A DNA stretch of 64,000 bases from an uncultured Alphaproteobacteria bacterium (GTDB taxonomy: Bacteria > Pseudomonadota > Alphaproteobacteria > Methylaequorales > Methylaequoraceae). Shown one piece after another: positions 29,122-38,399 of the stretch (position 1 is the first letter of the stretch; each line of letters starts with the position of its first letter). The translations under genes and the position numbers were made by a program. Location of the stretch: the NCBI GenBank assembly GCA_902547955.1, contig CACCPY010000002.1, forward strand, positions 91,622 to 155,621. The letters are read 5' to 3'. The notes beneath the pieces were generated by a model. That model was not told the origin of the DNA. It worked only from the letters and a program-made list of their open reading frames with translations, and searched no databases.

Positions 29122-29189
29122 AATATTTTCCTTATTTTTATAGTTAAGTTTATATTAATAATTATTTTTCTTTTTAAATCAAACTATAA

Positions 29190-29912
29190 TTATAACATTG
29201 CCAAACCTCCATTTACATGAATTGTTTCTCCAGTAATATATCTTGATTCATCAGAGGCTATAAAATTTACGCAGTGAGCCACGTCGTATGGAGATCCAAT
29301 GATTTCAAGCGGTATTCTTTTTAGAATTATTTCTTTTTGATTATCTGTTAACAGATCAGTCATATTACTTTCAATGAAACCTGGTGAAATACAGTTTACT
29401 GTTACATTTCTCTTCGCAAGCTCAAGTGCTATAGATTTAGACATTCCTATAATACCTGCTTTTGAAGCGCAGTAATTTGCCTGACCTAAATTTCCAGTAT
29501 GACCAACGACTGAAGTAATATTTATTATCCTGCCCCATTTTTTTTTTATCATTAATTTGGAAATGTGACTCGTAAGGTGGAAATTTGATGATAAGTTTGT
29601 ATTTATAACATTTTCCCATTTTTCTGTGTTCATTCTCAAAAAAAGTGAATCATCATTTATTCCAGCGTTATTAACCAAAACATCGATGGCTAAATTATCC
29701 ATATTAATTTTTTCTATCAAACCTTTTATTTCATTTGGATTTGATAAATCACACTTTATGTATTGAAGGACAGAATTATGTTTTGATGACAGTTGTTCAA
29801 GTTTTTCTTCGTTTCTTGCCACTAAAATTAAATTAAATTTTTTTGACAGTATATCCACTATTGCCATACCAATGCCTCCTGTGGCACCAGTAATTAAAGC
29901 ATTTTTTTTCAT
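29190..29912 (-). CDS. fabG: 3-oxoacyl-ACP reductase
   Basis: SDR-family NADPH reductase of fatty-acid synthesis, 240 aa. Cofactor loop TGATGGIGMAI, NNAGINDDSLFLRM, catalytic Ser in INITSVVGHTG and Tyr/Lys in QANYCASKAG are all intact. Overlaps fabD by 4 bases. Confidence 0.96.
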   Translation of the reverse strand: MKKNALITGATGGIGMAIVDILSKKFNLILVARNEEKLEQLSSKHNSVLQYIKCDLSNPNEIKGLIEKINMDNLAIDVLVNNAGINDDSLFLRMNTEKWENVINTNLSSNFHLTSHISKLMIKKKWGRIINITSVVGHTGNLGQANYCASKAGIIGMSKSIALELAKRNVTVNCISPGFIESNMTDLLTDNQKEIILKRIPLEIIGSPYDVAHCVNFIASDESRYITGETIHVNGGLAML

Positions 29913-30871
29913 AACTCATCTCCGTAGTTTTTTAGAAAATTATTAATATCTTCTAATGTTGATATGCCAAAATATCCTGCGTCAACCTTCATTCTTTTAT
30001 TCAATCCAGTTAGGACTCTGCCTGGTCCAATTTCTATTATAAAATCTAAATTTAATCTTGATGCCTCACCAATACTTTCTCTCCAACGAACTCGAGATTG
30101 CACTTGCTCGACCAAAAGCTTTTTTATTTCTTCGGGATTATAAACAAATTTTGCGTTTACATTATTGATAAATTTTATTTTTGGTTTTTGAATTACAACT
30201 TCACTTAAAGCATCTTGCATGATCATTGTCGCATTTTTCATCAAACTGCAGTGAAAAGGAGCACTTACATTTAGTTCTATTATAGACCTTGCACCTAACG
30301 ATTTAAGTTTTTGTGAAATAAAGTCAACTGAGCCTTTGGTTCCAGATAGAATTACCTGTCCGGGACAATTATCGTTTGCTATTTCACAAATCTCATTTTT
30401 TTTCTTATTCATTCGATTTATTTCTTTTTCAATTATATCTAAATCCATACCTATTACTGCCACCATACTAGTTTCGATATTTCTGACCGCATTTTGCATC
30501 GCATCTCCCCTTTTTCTTAAAATATTCACACCCGAGCACAGGTTAATACAATCAATACTACAAAGTGCTGAATATTCACCAAGAGAATGACCTAACACAA
30601 CTTCAACAAAGTCTTCAGTTTTTTTTTTTAATTCGAATTCAATGATTTTTATAATTGCCATACTTACAGCTAATAATGCTGGTTGGGTATTTCTCGTTAA
30701 CTGTAAGTCTGTCTCATTTCCATTAAAAATTAATTTAGAAAGATCTTCATTAAGGCATTGATCAATCTCATTAAAAACTTCTTTACCAATTTTGTGATTT
30801 AGGTATAAATCTTTTCCCATCCCAATTTTTTGAGAACCTTGACCTGGAAAAACTAATGCTATTTTTTTCAT
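29909..30871 (-). CDS. fabD: Malonyl-CoA:ACP transacylase
   Basis: Loads malonyl onto ACP. 320 aa with FPGQGSQKIGMGKDLY, the nucleophile Ser in VLGHSLGEYSAL, and the catalytic His in SAPFHCSLM. It is first in the leftward fatty-acid unit and divergent from rpsF. Confidence 0.96.
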   Translation of the reverse strand: MKKIALVFPGQGSQKIGMGKDLYLNHKIGKEVFNEIDQCLNEDLSKLIFNGNETDLQLTRNTQPALLAVSMAIIKIIEFELKKKTEDFVEVVLGHSLGEYSALCSIDCINLCSGVNILRKRGDAMQNAVRNIETSMVAVIGMDLDIIEKEINRMNKKKNEICEIANDNCPGQVILSGTKGSVDFISQKLKSLGARSIIELNVSAPFHCSLMKNATMIMQDALSEVVIQKPKIKFINNVNAKFVYNPEEIKKLLVEQVQSRVRWRESIGEASRLNLDFIIEIGPGRVLTGLNKRMKVDAGYFGISTLEDINNFLKNYGDEL

Positions 30872-30894
30872 ATAAATTTATAAAGTGTCTTTAA

Positions 30895-30923
30895 AATATA
30901 CATTTATAATGTTATAAGACCAA
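30895..30923 (-). promoter_or_regulatory. Candidate promoter for the fabD operon
   Basis: On the minus strand TTGGTC (30923-30918) and TATATT (30900-30895) are spaced by 17 bases, about 24 bases before the fabD ATG. Plausible by spacing and place; the -35 box is imperfect. Confidence 0.45.
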
Positions 30924-30933
30924 TAAATAAACC

Positions 30934-30962
30934 TTGCTAATTAAATTAGCTAAATTTATTAA
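30934..30962 (+). promoter_or_regulatory. Promoter for rpsF
   Basis: TTGCTA (30934-30939) and TATTAA (30957-30962) with a 17-base spacer, followed by the ribosome-binding site AAGGAG (30978-30983) and ATG at 30989. The predicted leader is only about 20 bases, too short for a structured S6:S18-binding leader of the type known in other bacteria. Confidence 0.55.
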
Positions 30963-30972
30963 AATAAATTTA
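30936..30972. repeat. Two adjacent perfect palindromes over the rpsF promoter
   Basis: GCTAATT-A-AATTAGC (30936-30950; 7-base arms) lies in the spacer and a second palindrome with 10-base arms, TAAATTTATT-AA-AATAAATTTA (30951-30972; two-base centre), covers the -10 box and start site. These could be operators, though AT-rich DNA yields such palindromes by chance more often than balanced DNA. Confidence 0.4.
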
Positions 30973-30988
30973 TCCAAAAGGAGTCCGA

Positions 30989-31333
30989 ATGTTATACGAA
31001 AGCGTGTTTGTTTTTAGTGGTCAGTTATCACCAAAGTTGGCCGAAGATAAGTTCAACGAAACAATTGAGCAAATAACTCAAGCTGGAGGAAAGATCTTAA
31101 AAAAAGAAAAGTGGGGATTAAGAACACTTGCATATAAGATAAAGAAAAATTCGAAGGGTTATTACTATATGATAAATTCAGAAAATAGTTATGAAGCTCT
31201 TAGTAAATTTGATCAAAAAATAAAACAAGATGATGATTTTCTTCGATTCCTAAATATTAAAATAAAAGAAGTAGATAAGGACACTTCATTTCTAGATGAA
31301 ACAAAAACAAAGGAGAAAATGTATGAAAAATAA
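30989..31333 (+). CDS. rpsF: 30S ribosomal protein S6
   Basis: Binds the 30S platform as a dimer with S18. 114 aa; [41 protein letters not shown] and GYYYMINSE are family-typical. Ribosome-binding site AAGGAG five bases before the ATG. First of the long rightward block rpsF to the SDR gene. Confidence 0.96.
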   Translation: MLYESVFVFSGQLSPKLAEDKFNETIEQITQAGGKILKKEKWGLRTLAYKIKKNSKGYYYMINSENSYEALSKFDQKIKQDDDFLRFLNIKIKEVDKDTSFLDETKTKEKMYEK

Positions 31334-31565
31334 AGCCTTCGATAATACTTCCAAAGCACTCTTAAACAAAAGTTGTCCTCTATCCGGAAAAGACGCACCA
31401 ATAGTAGATTATAAAAATATAAATCTTTTAAAAAAATACACGACTGAAAAAGGAAAAATACTTCCAAGCAGAGTTACCCAGGTTTCAACAAAGAAGCAAA
31501 AGGCATTATCAAAGGCTGTAAAAAGAGCAAGATTTTTGGCACTTTTACCCTATGTCTCTAATTGA
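31323..31565 (+). CDS. rpsR: 30S ribosomal protein S18
   Basis: 80 aa partner of S6. Core [22 protein letters not shown] and [22 protein letters not shown] are conserved. I take ATG 31323, seven bases after AGGAG (31311-31315); an ATG at 31296 in frame would add nine residues without support. Overlaps rpsF by 11 bases. Confidence 0.95.
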   Translation: MKNKAFDNTSKALLNKSCPLSGKDAPIVDYKNINLLKKYTTEKGKILPSRVTQVSTKKQKALSKAVKRARFLALLPYVSN

Positions 31566-32506
31566 TGTATAATTTTGGCAGAGCAGGCTTAATCTCAATA
31601 GCCTACAGCTCAATACTTATTATCTCGTTAGAACTATTATTCTTAATTTTGGTACCTAGAATATATACTATTCTAAATACCCTCCCATTACTTTTTCTCT
31701 CTCAAATTCTTAGGATCGAATTATTTCTATTTACCCTAATTATCTCATTTGTTTTTTTTCTTTTTTTATTCATAAGTAACTTTTACAATGAAGTAATTTC
31801 TTTAAAACTAGTTTTAAATTTTTTTACAATCTCTTTAATCGTATTTTTTTTCAGTATTTTATTGAATGAAAAAAACAAAAAAAAAATAAGAAATGACAGA
31901 GTAATTGTTTATTTGACTCTTTTTTCTTTATTAATCTTGGGGTTATTATCTTTTTTTTTTTTTTCAGAAAATGAACAAAATCAGCTTCGACAATATTTAA
32001 ATAGATTTACAGACGAGTTTTTAAAACTCAAAGATATTCAAAGTAACATAGAAACGTCTTCTTTAATTGAAACCGTGGTTAAAATCATGCCATCAATAAA
32101 TGTTTTTTCTTTTTTATTAATTTTTTTATTTAATCTTTATGTGACTAAATTTTTTGTTAACAAATTCAATTTTCAAATCAGATATAGCTTTGATATTTTT
32201 GAGTTTGAAATTCCAAAAATTATTTTTTTATCATTCAATATTTTTTTGATTTTAAGTATAATTTTATCAAGTGGTATTAATTATTTATTTTTAAATCTTA
32301 CAATTGTTTTGAGTTTTTTAATTTTTTATGAAGGATTCGTGTCTTTTTTTAATTCTTTAAAAGGATTTGAAATTCACAATTTTTTAAAAATTATAATAAT
32401 CTTTTTACTTTTTATTTTTTTAGGTTATCTTCTATTTTTAATATTATTTTTATTAGGTTTTTTCATAAACTTAAAAAAAATGCTAAAAGGATTATTTAAC
32501 ATCTGA
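31565..32506 (+). CDS. DUF2232 polytopic membrane protein
   Basis: 313 aa with about eight predicted membrane helices and little else. A membrane protein of the DUF2232/YybS type between rpsR and rplI is a well-known alphaproteobacterial arrangement, which is the main reason for the call. Function unknown. ATG overlaps the rpsR stop (TGATG). Contains long T-runs (for example near 31957-31969), possible slippage points, but the frame is intact. Confidence 0.75.
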   Translation: MYNFGRAGLISIAYSSILIISLELLFLILVPRIYTILNTLPLLFLSQILRIELFLFTLIISFVFFLFLFISNFYNEVISLKLVLNFFTISLIVFFFSILLNEKNKKKIRNDRVIVYLTLFSLLILGLLSFFFFSENEQNQLRQYLNRFTDEFLKLKDIQSNIETSSLIETVVKIMPSINVFSFLLIFLFNLYVTKFFVNKFNFQIRYSFDIFEFEIPKIIFLSFNIFLILSIILSSGINYLFLNLTIVLSFLIFYEGFVSFFNSLKGFEIHNFLKIIIIFLLFIFLGYLLFLILFLLGFFINLKKMLKGLFNI

Positions 32507-32513
32507 GGTTTCT

Positions 32514-33239
32514 ATGGAAGTTATTTTATTAGAAAGTTTTAACAAGCTTGGAAATATTGGTGATGTTGTAAATGTTAAAGATGGTTTTGCAAGAAACTAT
32601 CTTATACCTCAAAAAAAAGCTTTGAGAGCCAATAAAGAAAATAAAGAACATTTTACCAAGATTAAGAAAGAATTGATTGAAAAAAATAACAAAGTAATTG
32701 AGGAAGCTAGAGAAAGCTTAAAAAAAATTTCAGGCGAGGAGATAATTTTTATAAGAAATGCAAGTGACAACGGACAACTATATGGTTCTGTATCACCAAA
32801 AGATATTTCTAGCTATTTTGACCAAAAAAAAATCGACATCAAACCATCTAATATTAATCTTCACTCTGCAATTAAGAAGGTTGGTATTTACAGTATAAAC
32901 ATTAAGTTACATGCTGAGGTTGCATGTGACCTAAAAATAAATGTTGCCACATCACAAGAAAGTGCTAATGAGCAAAAGAATGAGTTAAATAAATCTAACA
33001 AACCAAGTGTAAATATTAAGGACGAAGAAAGTAAAGTTCCAGTGGATGACGAAACAAATGCTTTAAAAAAAAATGAAGTAAAAAGCAAAACTAACAAACC
33101 ATCGGATGAAAAGTCCAGAGCTAACACAAAATCTGATGTTTTAACAAAAAATGAAAATACTACAGTTGAAGAAAAAAGTGACAAAGATGATAAAGAAGAA
33201 CATAAATCTCAAGAGATAAGCGAAAAAAAAGAAAAATAA
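32514..33239 (+). CDS. rplI: 50S ribosomal protein L9 with a long charged C-terminal tail
   Basis: L9 binds 23S rRNA domain V. Residues 1-150 are normal: MEVILLESFNKLGNIGDVVNVKDGFARNYLIP, NASDNGQLYGSVSPKDI, and the C-terminal rRNA-binding domain ending near VACDLKINVAT. About 85 further residues are low-complexity Lys/Asp/Glu/Ser/Asn with no fold. Many alphaproteobacterial L9 proteins carry acidic tails of 20-50 residues, so this one is long. Total 241 aa compared with about 150 in E. coli. Confidence 0.94.
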   Translation: MEVILLESFNKLGNIGDVVNVKDGFARNYLIPQKKALRANKENKEHFTKIKKELIEKNNKVIEEARESLKKISGEEIIFIRNASDNGQLYGSVSPKDISSYFDQKKIDIKPSNINLHSAIKKVGIYSINIKLHAEVACDLKINVATSQESANEQKNELNKSNKPSVNIKDEESKVPVDDETNALKKNEVKSKTNKPSDEKSRANTKSDVLTKNENTTVEEKSDKDDKEEHKSQEISEKKEK

Positions 33240-33263
33240 AAGATTAATCAAATTTAAAATTTT

Positions 33264-34232
33264 ATGAGTCTGAGTATCGCCAATCAGTTTCTAATCCTTT
33301 TCTTGGGACTTTTTTTGGTGATAAAAGGTGCGGATATCTTATTATCAAGCGCAATATCAATTGGAATAAAATTAAAAGTTTCTGATTTTTTCATAGGATT
33401 AATTGTTATAGGTTTTGGGACTTCTTTGTCAGAACTCCTAGTGTCCTTGAAAGCTGTTTTAGAAAACTCTACTGATTTATCCATTGGTAACATTATAGGA
33501 TCGAATATTTCAAATGTAATTTTGGTTTTAGGTTTTGCATTATCAATTTCCAATTTGCAATTTAAAAACATAAAAAAATTTGATATTTATTTTCACCTCT
33601 TTATTCACATAATTTTTATTACAATTTTCTTCTTTTATACTTTTAACATGATTTTTGGAATTATATTTATTTTAACTTTCTTGTTTTACTTATTAAAAAG
33701 TATAAAAAACTCTTCTTCAAACGAAGTTGGTAATATTGAATTAGAAAAAGATAAACTTTCTAAGTTATCATACGGAAACCCAATTAAATTCGGTATCCCA
33801 ATAATTTTTGTTTCGATTATTATCACTTTATTAGGTGCAAAACTTACTGTAAGTTCAGCTTTAAATATTTCCTATATTTTAAACATAGCTGACTCCTTTT
33901 TAGGACTTTCAATAATTGCAATCGGCACATCCCTACCTGAGATCGCAACTTCAATCAGAGCTGCAAAAAAAAAAAAATCAGACATAATAATTGGTAATAT
34001 AGTAGGTTCAAATATTTACAACTTGTTATTGATTCTAGGAACATCTTCCTTATTTGAAAATTTTGGTTATAACAAAAACTTTTTAATATCAGAAGTTTTC
34101 TTTTTAGTTTTTTGTATTCTGTTACTTACCATTCTTTTAATTAAAAATTTCAAGTTTCAAAGAAATCACTCTTATATTTTAATATTTTTATACTTTGGTT
34201 ACTTATACAATCTTTATAACTCAAATTTTTAG
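33264..34232 (+). CDS. Calcium/sodium antiporter (CaCA family, YrbG-like)
   Basis: 322 aa inner-membrane exchanger with about ten helices in two inverted halves. The alpha repeats are clear: GFGTSLSELLVSLKA with GNIIGSNISNVILVLG in the first half, and AIGTSLPEIATSIRAA with GNIVGSNIYNLLLILG in the second. Ion specificity is inferred from the family. In operon between rplI and dnaB, which is not a usual partner for either. Confidence 0.9.
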   Translation: MSLSIANQFLILFLGLFLVIKGADILLSSAISIGIKLKVSDFFIGLIVIGFGTSLSELLVSLKAVLENSTDLSIGNIIGSNISNVILVLGFALSISNLQFKNIKKFDIYFHLFIHIIFITIFFFYTFNMIFGIIFILTFLFYLLKSIKNSSSNEVGNIELEKDKLSKLSYGNPIKFGIPIIFVSIIITLLGAKLTVSSALNISYILNIADSFLGLSIIAIGTSLPEIATSIRAAKKKKSDIIIGNIVGSNIYNLLLILGTSSLFENFGYNKNFLISEVFFLVFCILLLTILLIKNFKFQRNHSYILIFLYFGYLYNLYNSNF

Positions 34233-34307
34233 AGTTTTACACGTTTTCCACTTAATTCACAGCCAGAAAATTGATGCTTTAAGTATTAGTTTTGGTATTA
34301 TTATTAA

Positions 34308-35771
34308 ATGTCCTCAGATCAATCAAATAACCTAACCAACTTATTATCAAAAGACGTAACAAAAATCTCCAGAGAAGCCCCTATGAACATTGGAGCTGAA
34401 CAAGCTCTGTTGGGTGCGATATTATCAAACAATTTAGCCCTTGAGAAGGTTGAAAACTTTCTCGAACCGGAGCATTTTTCAAGTAAAATTAATGCTTTAA
34501 TTTTTAAAACATTAAAAAAATTAATATCAAATGATCAGGTAGCTGATTTAAATACTCTAAAAGTTTTCTTAGAAAATGATCCAGATTTCATATCTAATGG
34601 AGGAATTTCTTATCTATTAAAGATTTCTGAAAATTCAATTAGTATTATTAATTCTAAACAATACGGTGAACTAATACATGATTTGTTTATAAGAAGAAAA
34701 TTAATTGATCTAGGAACGAATTTAATTAATGATTCATATGATAATTTTGATGATAAAAATTCCGACATAATCATAGAAAATACTGAATCTAATCTTTACA
34801 ATCTAACTAGTGACGGAGATACCCAAAAAGGACCTAAGCAGTTTGATAATATTTTATCTTTAACAATTGATTATGCCGAGAAAGCATATAAAAAAAGCTC
34901 TGATGTTATTGGCTTAAAAACAGGACTTAATGACTTTGATAAGAAAATTGGTGGTCTTCACAAATCAGATTTAATTATTATTGCTGGGAGACCATCTATG
35001 GGGAAAACAGCTTTTGCAACCAATATTGCCTCGAATATTTGCAATGGAAAAAATAATGATAAACAAACTAATGTTTTATTTTTTTCACTGGAAATGTCCT
35101 CAGAGCAATTAGCTACAAGAGTTATATCTGAATTATCTCAAATATCTTCTGAAGGAATAAGAACTGGAAACTTATCAAAAACAGATTTCGAAAAAATAAT
35201 CATAGCCAGCGAACAGTTAAAAAATTTATCACTTTTTATTGATGACTCTCCCGCCTTAACAATTTCATCAATTAGAACTAGATCAAGAAGGTTAAAAAGA
35301 AAATTTGGACTTGATTTAATTATAATTGATTATCTTCAACTAATAAACGGAGAATCAAGAAACTCAAATGACAATAGAGTTAAAGAGATATCTGACATTA
35401 CACGAGGACTTAAAGCAATAGCCAAAGAATTAAATATACCCGTCGTAGCTCTATCTCAACTATCTAGAAAGGTAGAAGAGAGAGAAGAAAAAAGGCCACA
35501 ACTTGCAGATTTAAGAGAATCGGGTTCAATTGAACAAGATGCTGATTTAGTAGTTTTTTTATATCGAGAAGAATATTATTTAGCAAGGACTGAGCCCCCT
35601 GAAGGTACAGAAAAACATGCAATGTGGACAAGTAAAATGGAAAAAGTTCATAATATTGCAGAAGCTATTGTTGCAAAACACAGACATGGTCCAATCTCTA
35701 GAGTTAAACTACACTTTAATGCAACTAGTACAAAGTTTTCAGATCTAGCTGATTCATCATCTGCTGAATAA
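34308..35771 (+). CDS. dnaB: Replicative DNA helicase DnaB
   Basis: Hexameric 5'-3' helicase of the fork. 487 aa: N-terminal primase-interacting domain (PMNIGAEQALLGAILSN), Walker A AGRPSMGKTAFATNIA, Walker B IIIDYLQLI, and the arginine-finger region SRKVEEREEKRPQLADLRESGSIEQDAD split over the C-terminal domain. No intein. Conserved alphaproteobacterial position after rplI and before alr. Confidence 0.97.
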   Translation: MSSDQSNNLTNLLSKDVTKISREAPMNIGAEQALLGAILSNNLALEKVENFLEPEHFSSKINALIFKTLKKLISNDQVADLNTLKVFLENDPDFISNGGISYLLKISENSISIINSKQYGELIHDLFIRRKLIDLGTNLINDSYDNFDDKNSDIIIENTESNLYNLTSDGDTQKGPKQFDNILSLTIDYAEKAYKKSSDVIGLKTGLNDFDKKIGGLHKSDLIIIAGRPSMGKTAFATNIASNICNGKNNDKQTNVLFFSLEMSSEQLATRVISELSQISSEGIRTGNLSKTDFEKIIIASEQLKNLSLFIDDSPALTISSIRTRSRRLKRKFGLDLIIIDYLQLINGESRNSNDNRVKEISDITRGLKAIAKELNIPVVALSQLSRKVEEREEKRPQLADLRESGSIEQDADLVVFLYREEYYLARTEPPEGTEKHAMWTSKMEKVHNIAEAIVAKHRHGPISRVKLHFNATSTKFSDLADSSSAE

Positions 35772-35779
35772 TAAGAATA

Positions 35780-36883
35780 ATGAAAACTGTAGATCACATT
35801 GTTAACAATAATGGTTTATTAAGAATTAACCTAAGCAACCTTTCTGATAATTACAGTTTTCTGAGTGAATTTGTTAAACCATCAAGAGTTGCATCTGTTC
35901 TAAAATCTAACTGTTACGGACTTGGGCTTGAAAAAGTTGCAAAGAAACTATTAAGTCTTGGTTGTAAAGATTTTTTTTTGACGAGTTTCGAAGAAGCATT
36001 CGCTCTAAAAAAAATAACATCCAAAGGTAATGTTATTCTATTAAATGGAATCATTGGTAAATCTGAAAAGAAAATTTACGATATTTTTAGAAGTAAAATT
36101 ATTCCTGTAATAAATTCTTTAAATGAACTTAAAAAATTTTATAAGTATTCAAAAAAGTTTAATATTAATCATAAAATTACACTTCACTTTGACACTGGGA
36201 TTAACAGAATTGGAATAGATCAACAAGAAAAAAAAGAGATTATCGATTTTTGTAAGAAAAAAAAAATAAACATATTTTGTGTAATGTCACATTTAATTTC
36301 ATCTGATAAAATTGAAAGCAAATACAATATGATTCAAAAAACAAAGTTCGAAGAAATTATTAAATTTTTTCCAAAATCTCTTCACAGTTTATCAAACTCA
36401 AATGCAATTTTGAATTTTAAAGAATTTAATTATAGTCTGGTAAGATCAGGGGGATGTATTTTCGGAACAACTAACCATCTAAAAATAAAAAATGTAATTG
36501 AGTTTTTTGGAAGAGTGTTGCAGATAAGAACATTAGACAAAGATCACGAGGGCTTTGGATACAACGCAACATTTCAATCTTATCAAAGAAAAAAAATTGC
36601 TATTTTAGGTGTAGGTTACGCTGATGGTCTACCAAGAGTCCTTAGTAATAATTCAAATGCTTATTTCAAAAAAAAAAAATTACCTATTATTGGTTCAATA
36701 TCTATGGACTATACAATAATAGATATATCTAGCTTGAATAATAATGAACTAAAAGTTGGGGACTGGGTTGAGCTTATTGGGAATAATATTTCTCTTGCAG
36801 AAGTGTCTTTAAAAGCCGGAACTATACCTTACGAAATTTTAAATTGTGTTGGTAATAGAGTAAAAAAGTCATATATTGACTGA
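35780..36883 (+). CDS. alr: Alanine racemase
   Basis: PLP enzyme making D-alanine for peptidoglycan. 367 aa; the PLP Lys is Lys42 in SVLKSNCYGLG (usual form VKADAYGHG, so the loop is divergent), the second catalytic Tyr is in GFGYNATF, and GVGYADGLPRVLSN and GSISMDYTIIDIS are conserved. Only 8 bases after dnaB. Confidence 0.92.
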   Translation: MKTVDHIVNNNGLLRINLSNLSDNYSFLSEFVKPSRVASVLKSNCYGLGLEKVAKKLLSLGCKDFFLTSFEEAFALKKITSKGNVILLNGIIGKSEKKIYDIFRSKIIPVINSLNELKKFYKYSKKFNINHKITLHFDTGINRIGIDQQEKKEIIDFCKKKKINIFCVMSHLISSDKIESKYNMIQKTKFEEIIKFFPKSLHSLSNSNAILNFKEFNYSLVRSGGCIFGTTNHLKIKNVIEFFGRVLQIRTLDKDHEGFGYNATFQSYQRKKIAILGVGYADGLPRVLSNNSNAYFKKKKLPIIGSISMDYTIIDISSLNNNELKVGDWVELIGNNISLAEVSLKAGTIPYEILNCVGNRVKKSYID

Positions 36884-36886
36884 GTA

Positions 36887-37684
36887 ATGAATAACTTGAT
36901 AAAAAAATTCTTATTTTTTTTTAAAAAAATTGGAAGCATTTTTTTCGAGATCTTTAGCTCAATTGGAGAAATTGTTTTATTCTTCTTCGATTCAGTCAAG
37001 TGTCTATTCACTGGTCAGTTTTATACAAAAATTTTTTTTCTTCAGCTAATAAAAATCGGCTATAATTCATTACCAGTTGTAGGTTTAACATCTATATTTA
37101 CAGGAATGGTTTTGGCCCTTCAATCATATACGGGGTTTTCAAGATTTTCAGCAGAAAGTGCTATTCCTAATGTAGTGGTTTTATCAATAACGAGGGAGTT
37201 GGCACCTGTTTTGGCTGGATTAATGGTTGCTGGACGCTCTGGAGCAGCAATTGCTGCAGAGATTGGTACAATGAAAGTTACAGAGCAAATAGATGCTTTG
37301 AAAACATTATCAACGAACCCTTATAATTATTTAGTAATTCCTAGAGTTTTAGCTGGTGTAATTTCTTTACCAATTCTGGTTTTTATAGGAGATATAATTG
37401 GTGTATTGGGAGGCTATTTGATTTGCACTCAAGTGTTAAATTTCAACCCTGTTGTGTATCTTCAAAATACTTACAATTTTGTTCAGTTTTTGGATGTATT
37501 TTCAGGTCTAGTGAAGGCTTTTGTTTTTGGTTTTATTATCACATTTATGGGTTGTTATTATGGTTTTAACGCAAAGGGTGGAGCTCAAGGCGTTGGAATG
37601 TCTACTACCTATTCCGTAGTTAGTTCATCTATATTAATTCTTCTAATGAATTACATACTCACTTCGTTATTTTTTAATTTATGA
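36887..37684 (+). CDS. mlaE: Phospholipid-trafficking ABC permease MlaE
   Basis: Permease of the Mla system, which keeps outer-membrane lipid asymmetry. 265 aa; GMVLALQSYTGFSRF, ITRELAPVLAGLMVAGRSGAAIAAEIGTMKVTEQIDAL (here split in two by the family's conserved segment) and FIITFMGCYYGFNAKGGAQGVG are unmistakable. Overlaps mlaF by 4 bases. MlaD, MlaC and MlaB are not in the window. Confidence 0.94.
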   Translation: MNNLIKKFLFFFKKIGSIFFEIFSSIGEIVLFFFDSVKCLFTGQFYTKIFFLQLIKIGYNSLPVVGLTSIFTGMVLALQSYTGFSRFSAESAIPNVVVLSITRELAPVLAGLMVAGRSGAAIAAEIGTMKVTEQIDALKTLSTNPYNYLVIPRVLAGVISLPILVFIGDIIGVLGGYLICTQVLNFNPVVYLQNTYNFVQFLDVFSGLVKAFVFGFIITFMGCYYGFNAKGGAQGVGMSTTYSVVSSSILILLMNYILTSLFFNL

Positions 37685-38391
37685 GGAAAGTAAAAATAAG
37701 AATAAAAAATTTATCGAAAAATTTTGGAGATAAAGTAGTTCTTAAAAATCTTAATCTTGATGTATACGAATCTGAATCTCTTGCAATTATTGGAGAATCA
37801 GGAACTGGAAAATCAGTTTTAACAAAATGTATTGACGGATTAGAAGATTATGACTCAGGAATTATTTCCTACGAAAACATAAATAATATCAAAAATTTAA
37901 ATACACAAAAAAAGAATGAGTATTTAGGAAAGTTTGGAATTCTATTTCAGAATGCTGCTCTTTTGGATAGTTTAACAGTCGAGGAAAATTTAAAATTTTG
38001 TAAGAACAATAATTTTAAAAAAATTTTAAATGATGTAGCCCTTCCCCATAGCCTATTAAATAAATATCCTAATAACCTCTCGATAGGTGTTCAAAAAAGA
38101 ATCGGACTAGCTAGGGCAATTCTTAAAAGTCCAGAAATTTTAATTTTAGATGAACCAACTACTGGTCTAGACCCAATCATTGGTAAACAAATTAATTCTT
38201 TAATTAAAAAGTTGGTAAAAGAAAAAAAAATAACTACCATTACTGTTACTCATGATATGCAGAGTGTTTATGAATTCTCTGATTACACTGCTTTTATTGA
38301 AAAAGGATCGATTTCTTGGTACGGAAAATCAAATGAAATAAAAAAGAAGGGTAATAAGTCGCTATTGAATTTTATTAATGGACTTTATTAG
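37681..38391 (+). CDS. mlaF: Phospholipid-trafficking ABC ATPase MlaF
   Basis: ATPase partner of MlaE, 236 aa. Walker A GESGTGKSVLTKCI, Q-loop LFQNAALLDSLTV, signature NLSIGVQKRIGLARA (LSIGV where most have LSGGM), Walker B ILILDEPTTGLDP and switch His in TVTHDMQS. The altered signature is the only oddity. Confidence 0.92.
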   Translation: MRKVKIRIKNLSKNFGDKVVLKNLNLDVYESESLAIIGESGTGKSVLTKCIDGLEDYDSGIISYENINNIKNLNTQKKNEYLGKFGILFQNAALLDSLTVEENLKFCKNNNFKKILNDVALPHSLLNKYPNNLSIGVQKRIGLARAILKSPEILILDEPTTGLDPIIGKQINSLIKKLVKEKKITTITVTHDMQSVYEFSDYTAFIEKGSISWYGKSNEIKKKGNKSLLNFINGLY

Positions 38392-38399
38392 GAGAAAAT

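Noticed and set aside
31941..31975. T-run in the DUF2232 gene as a frameshift
   Set aside because: The reading frame continues unbroken with plausible membrane helices on both sides.
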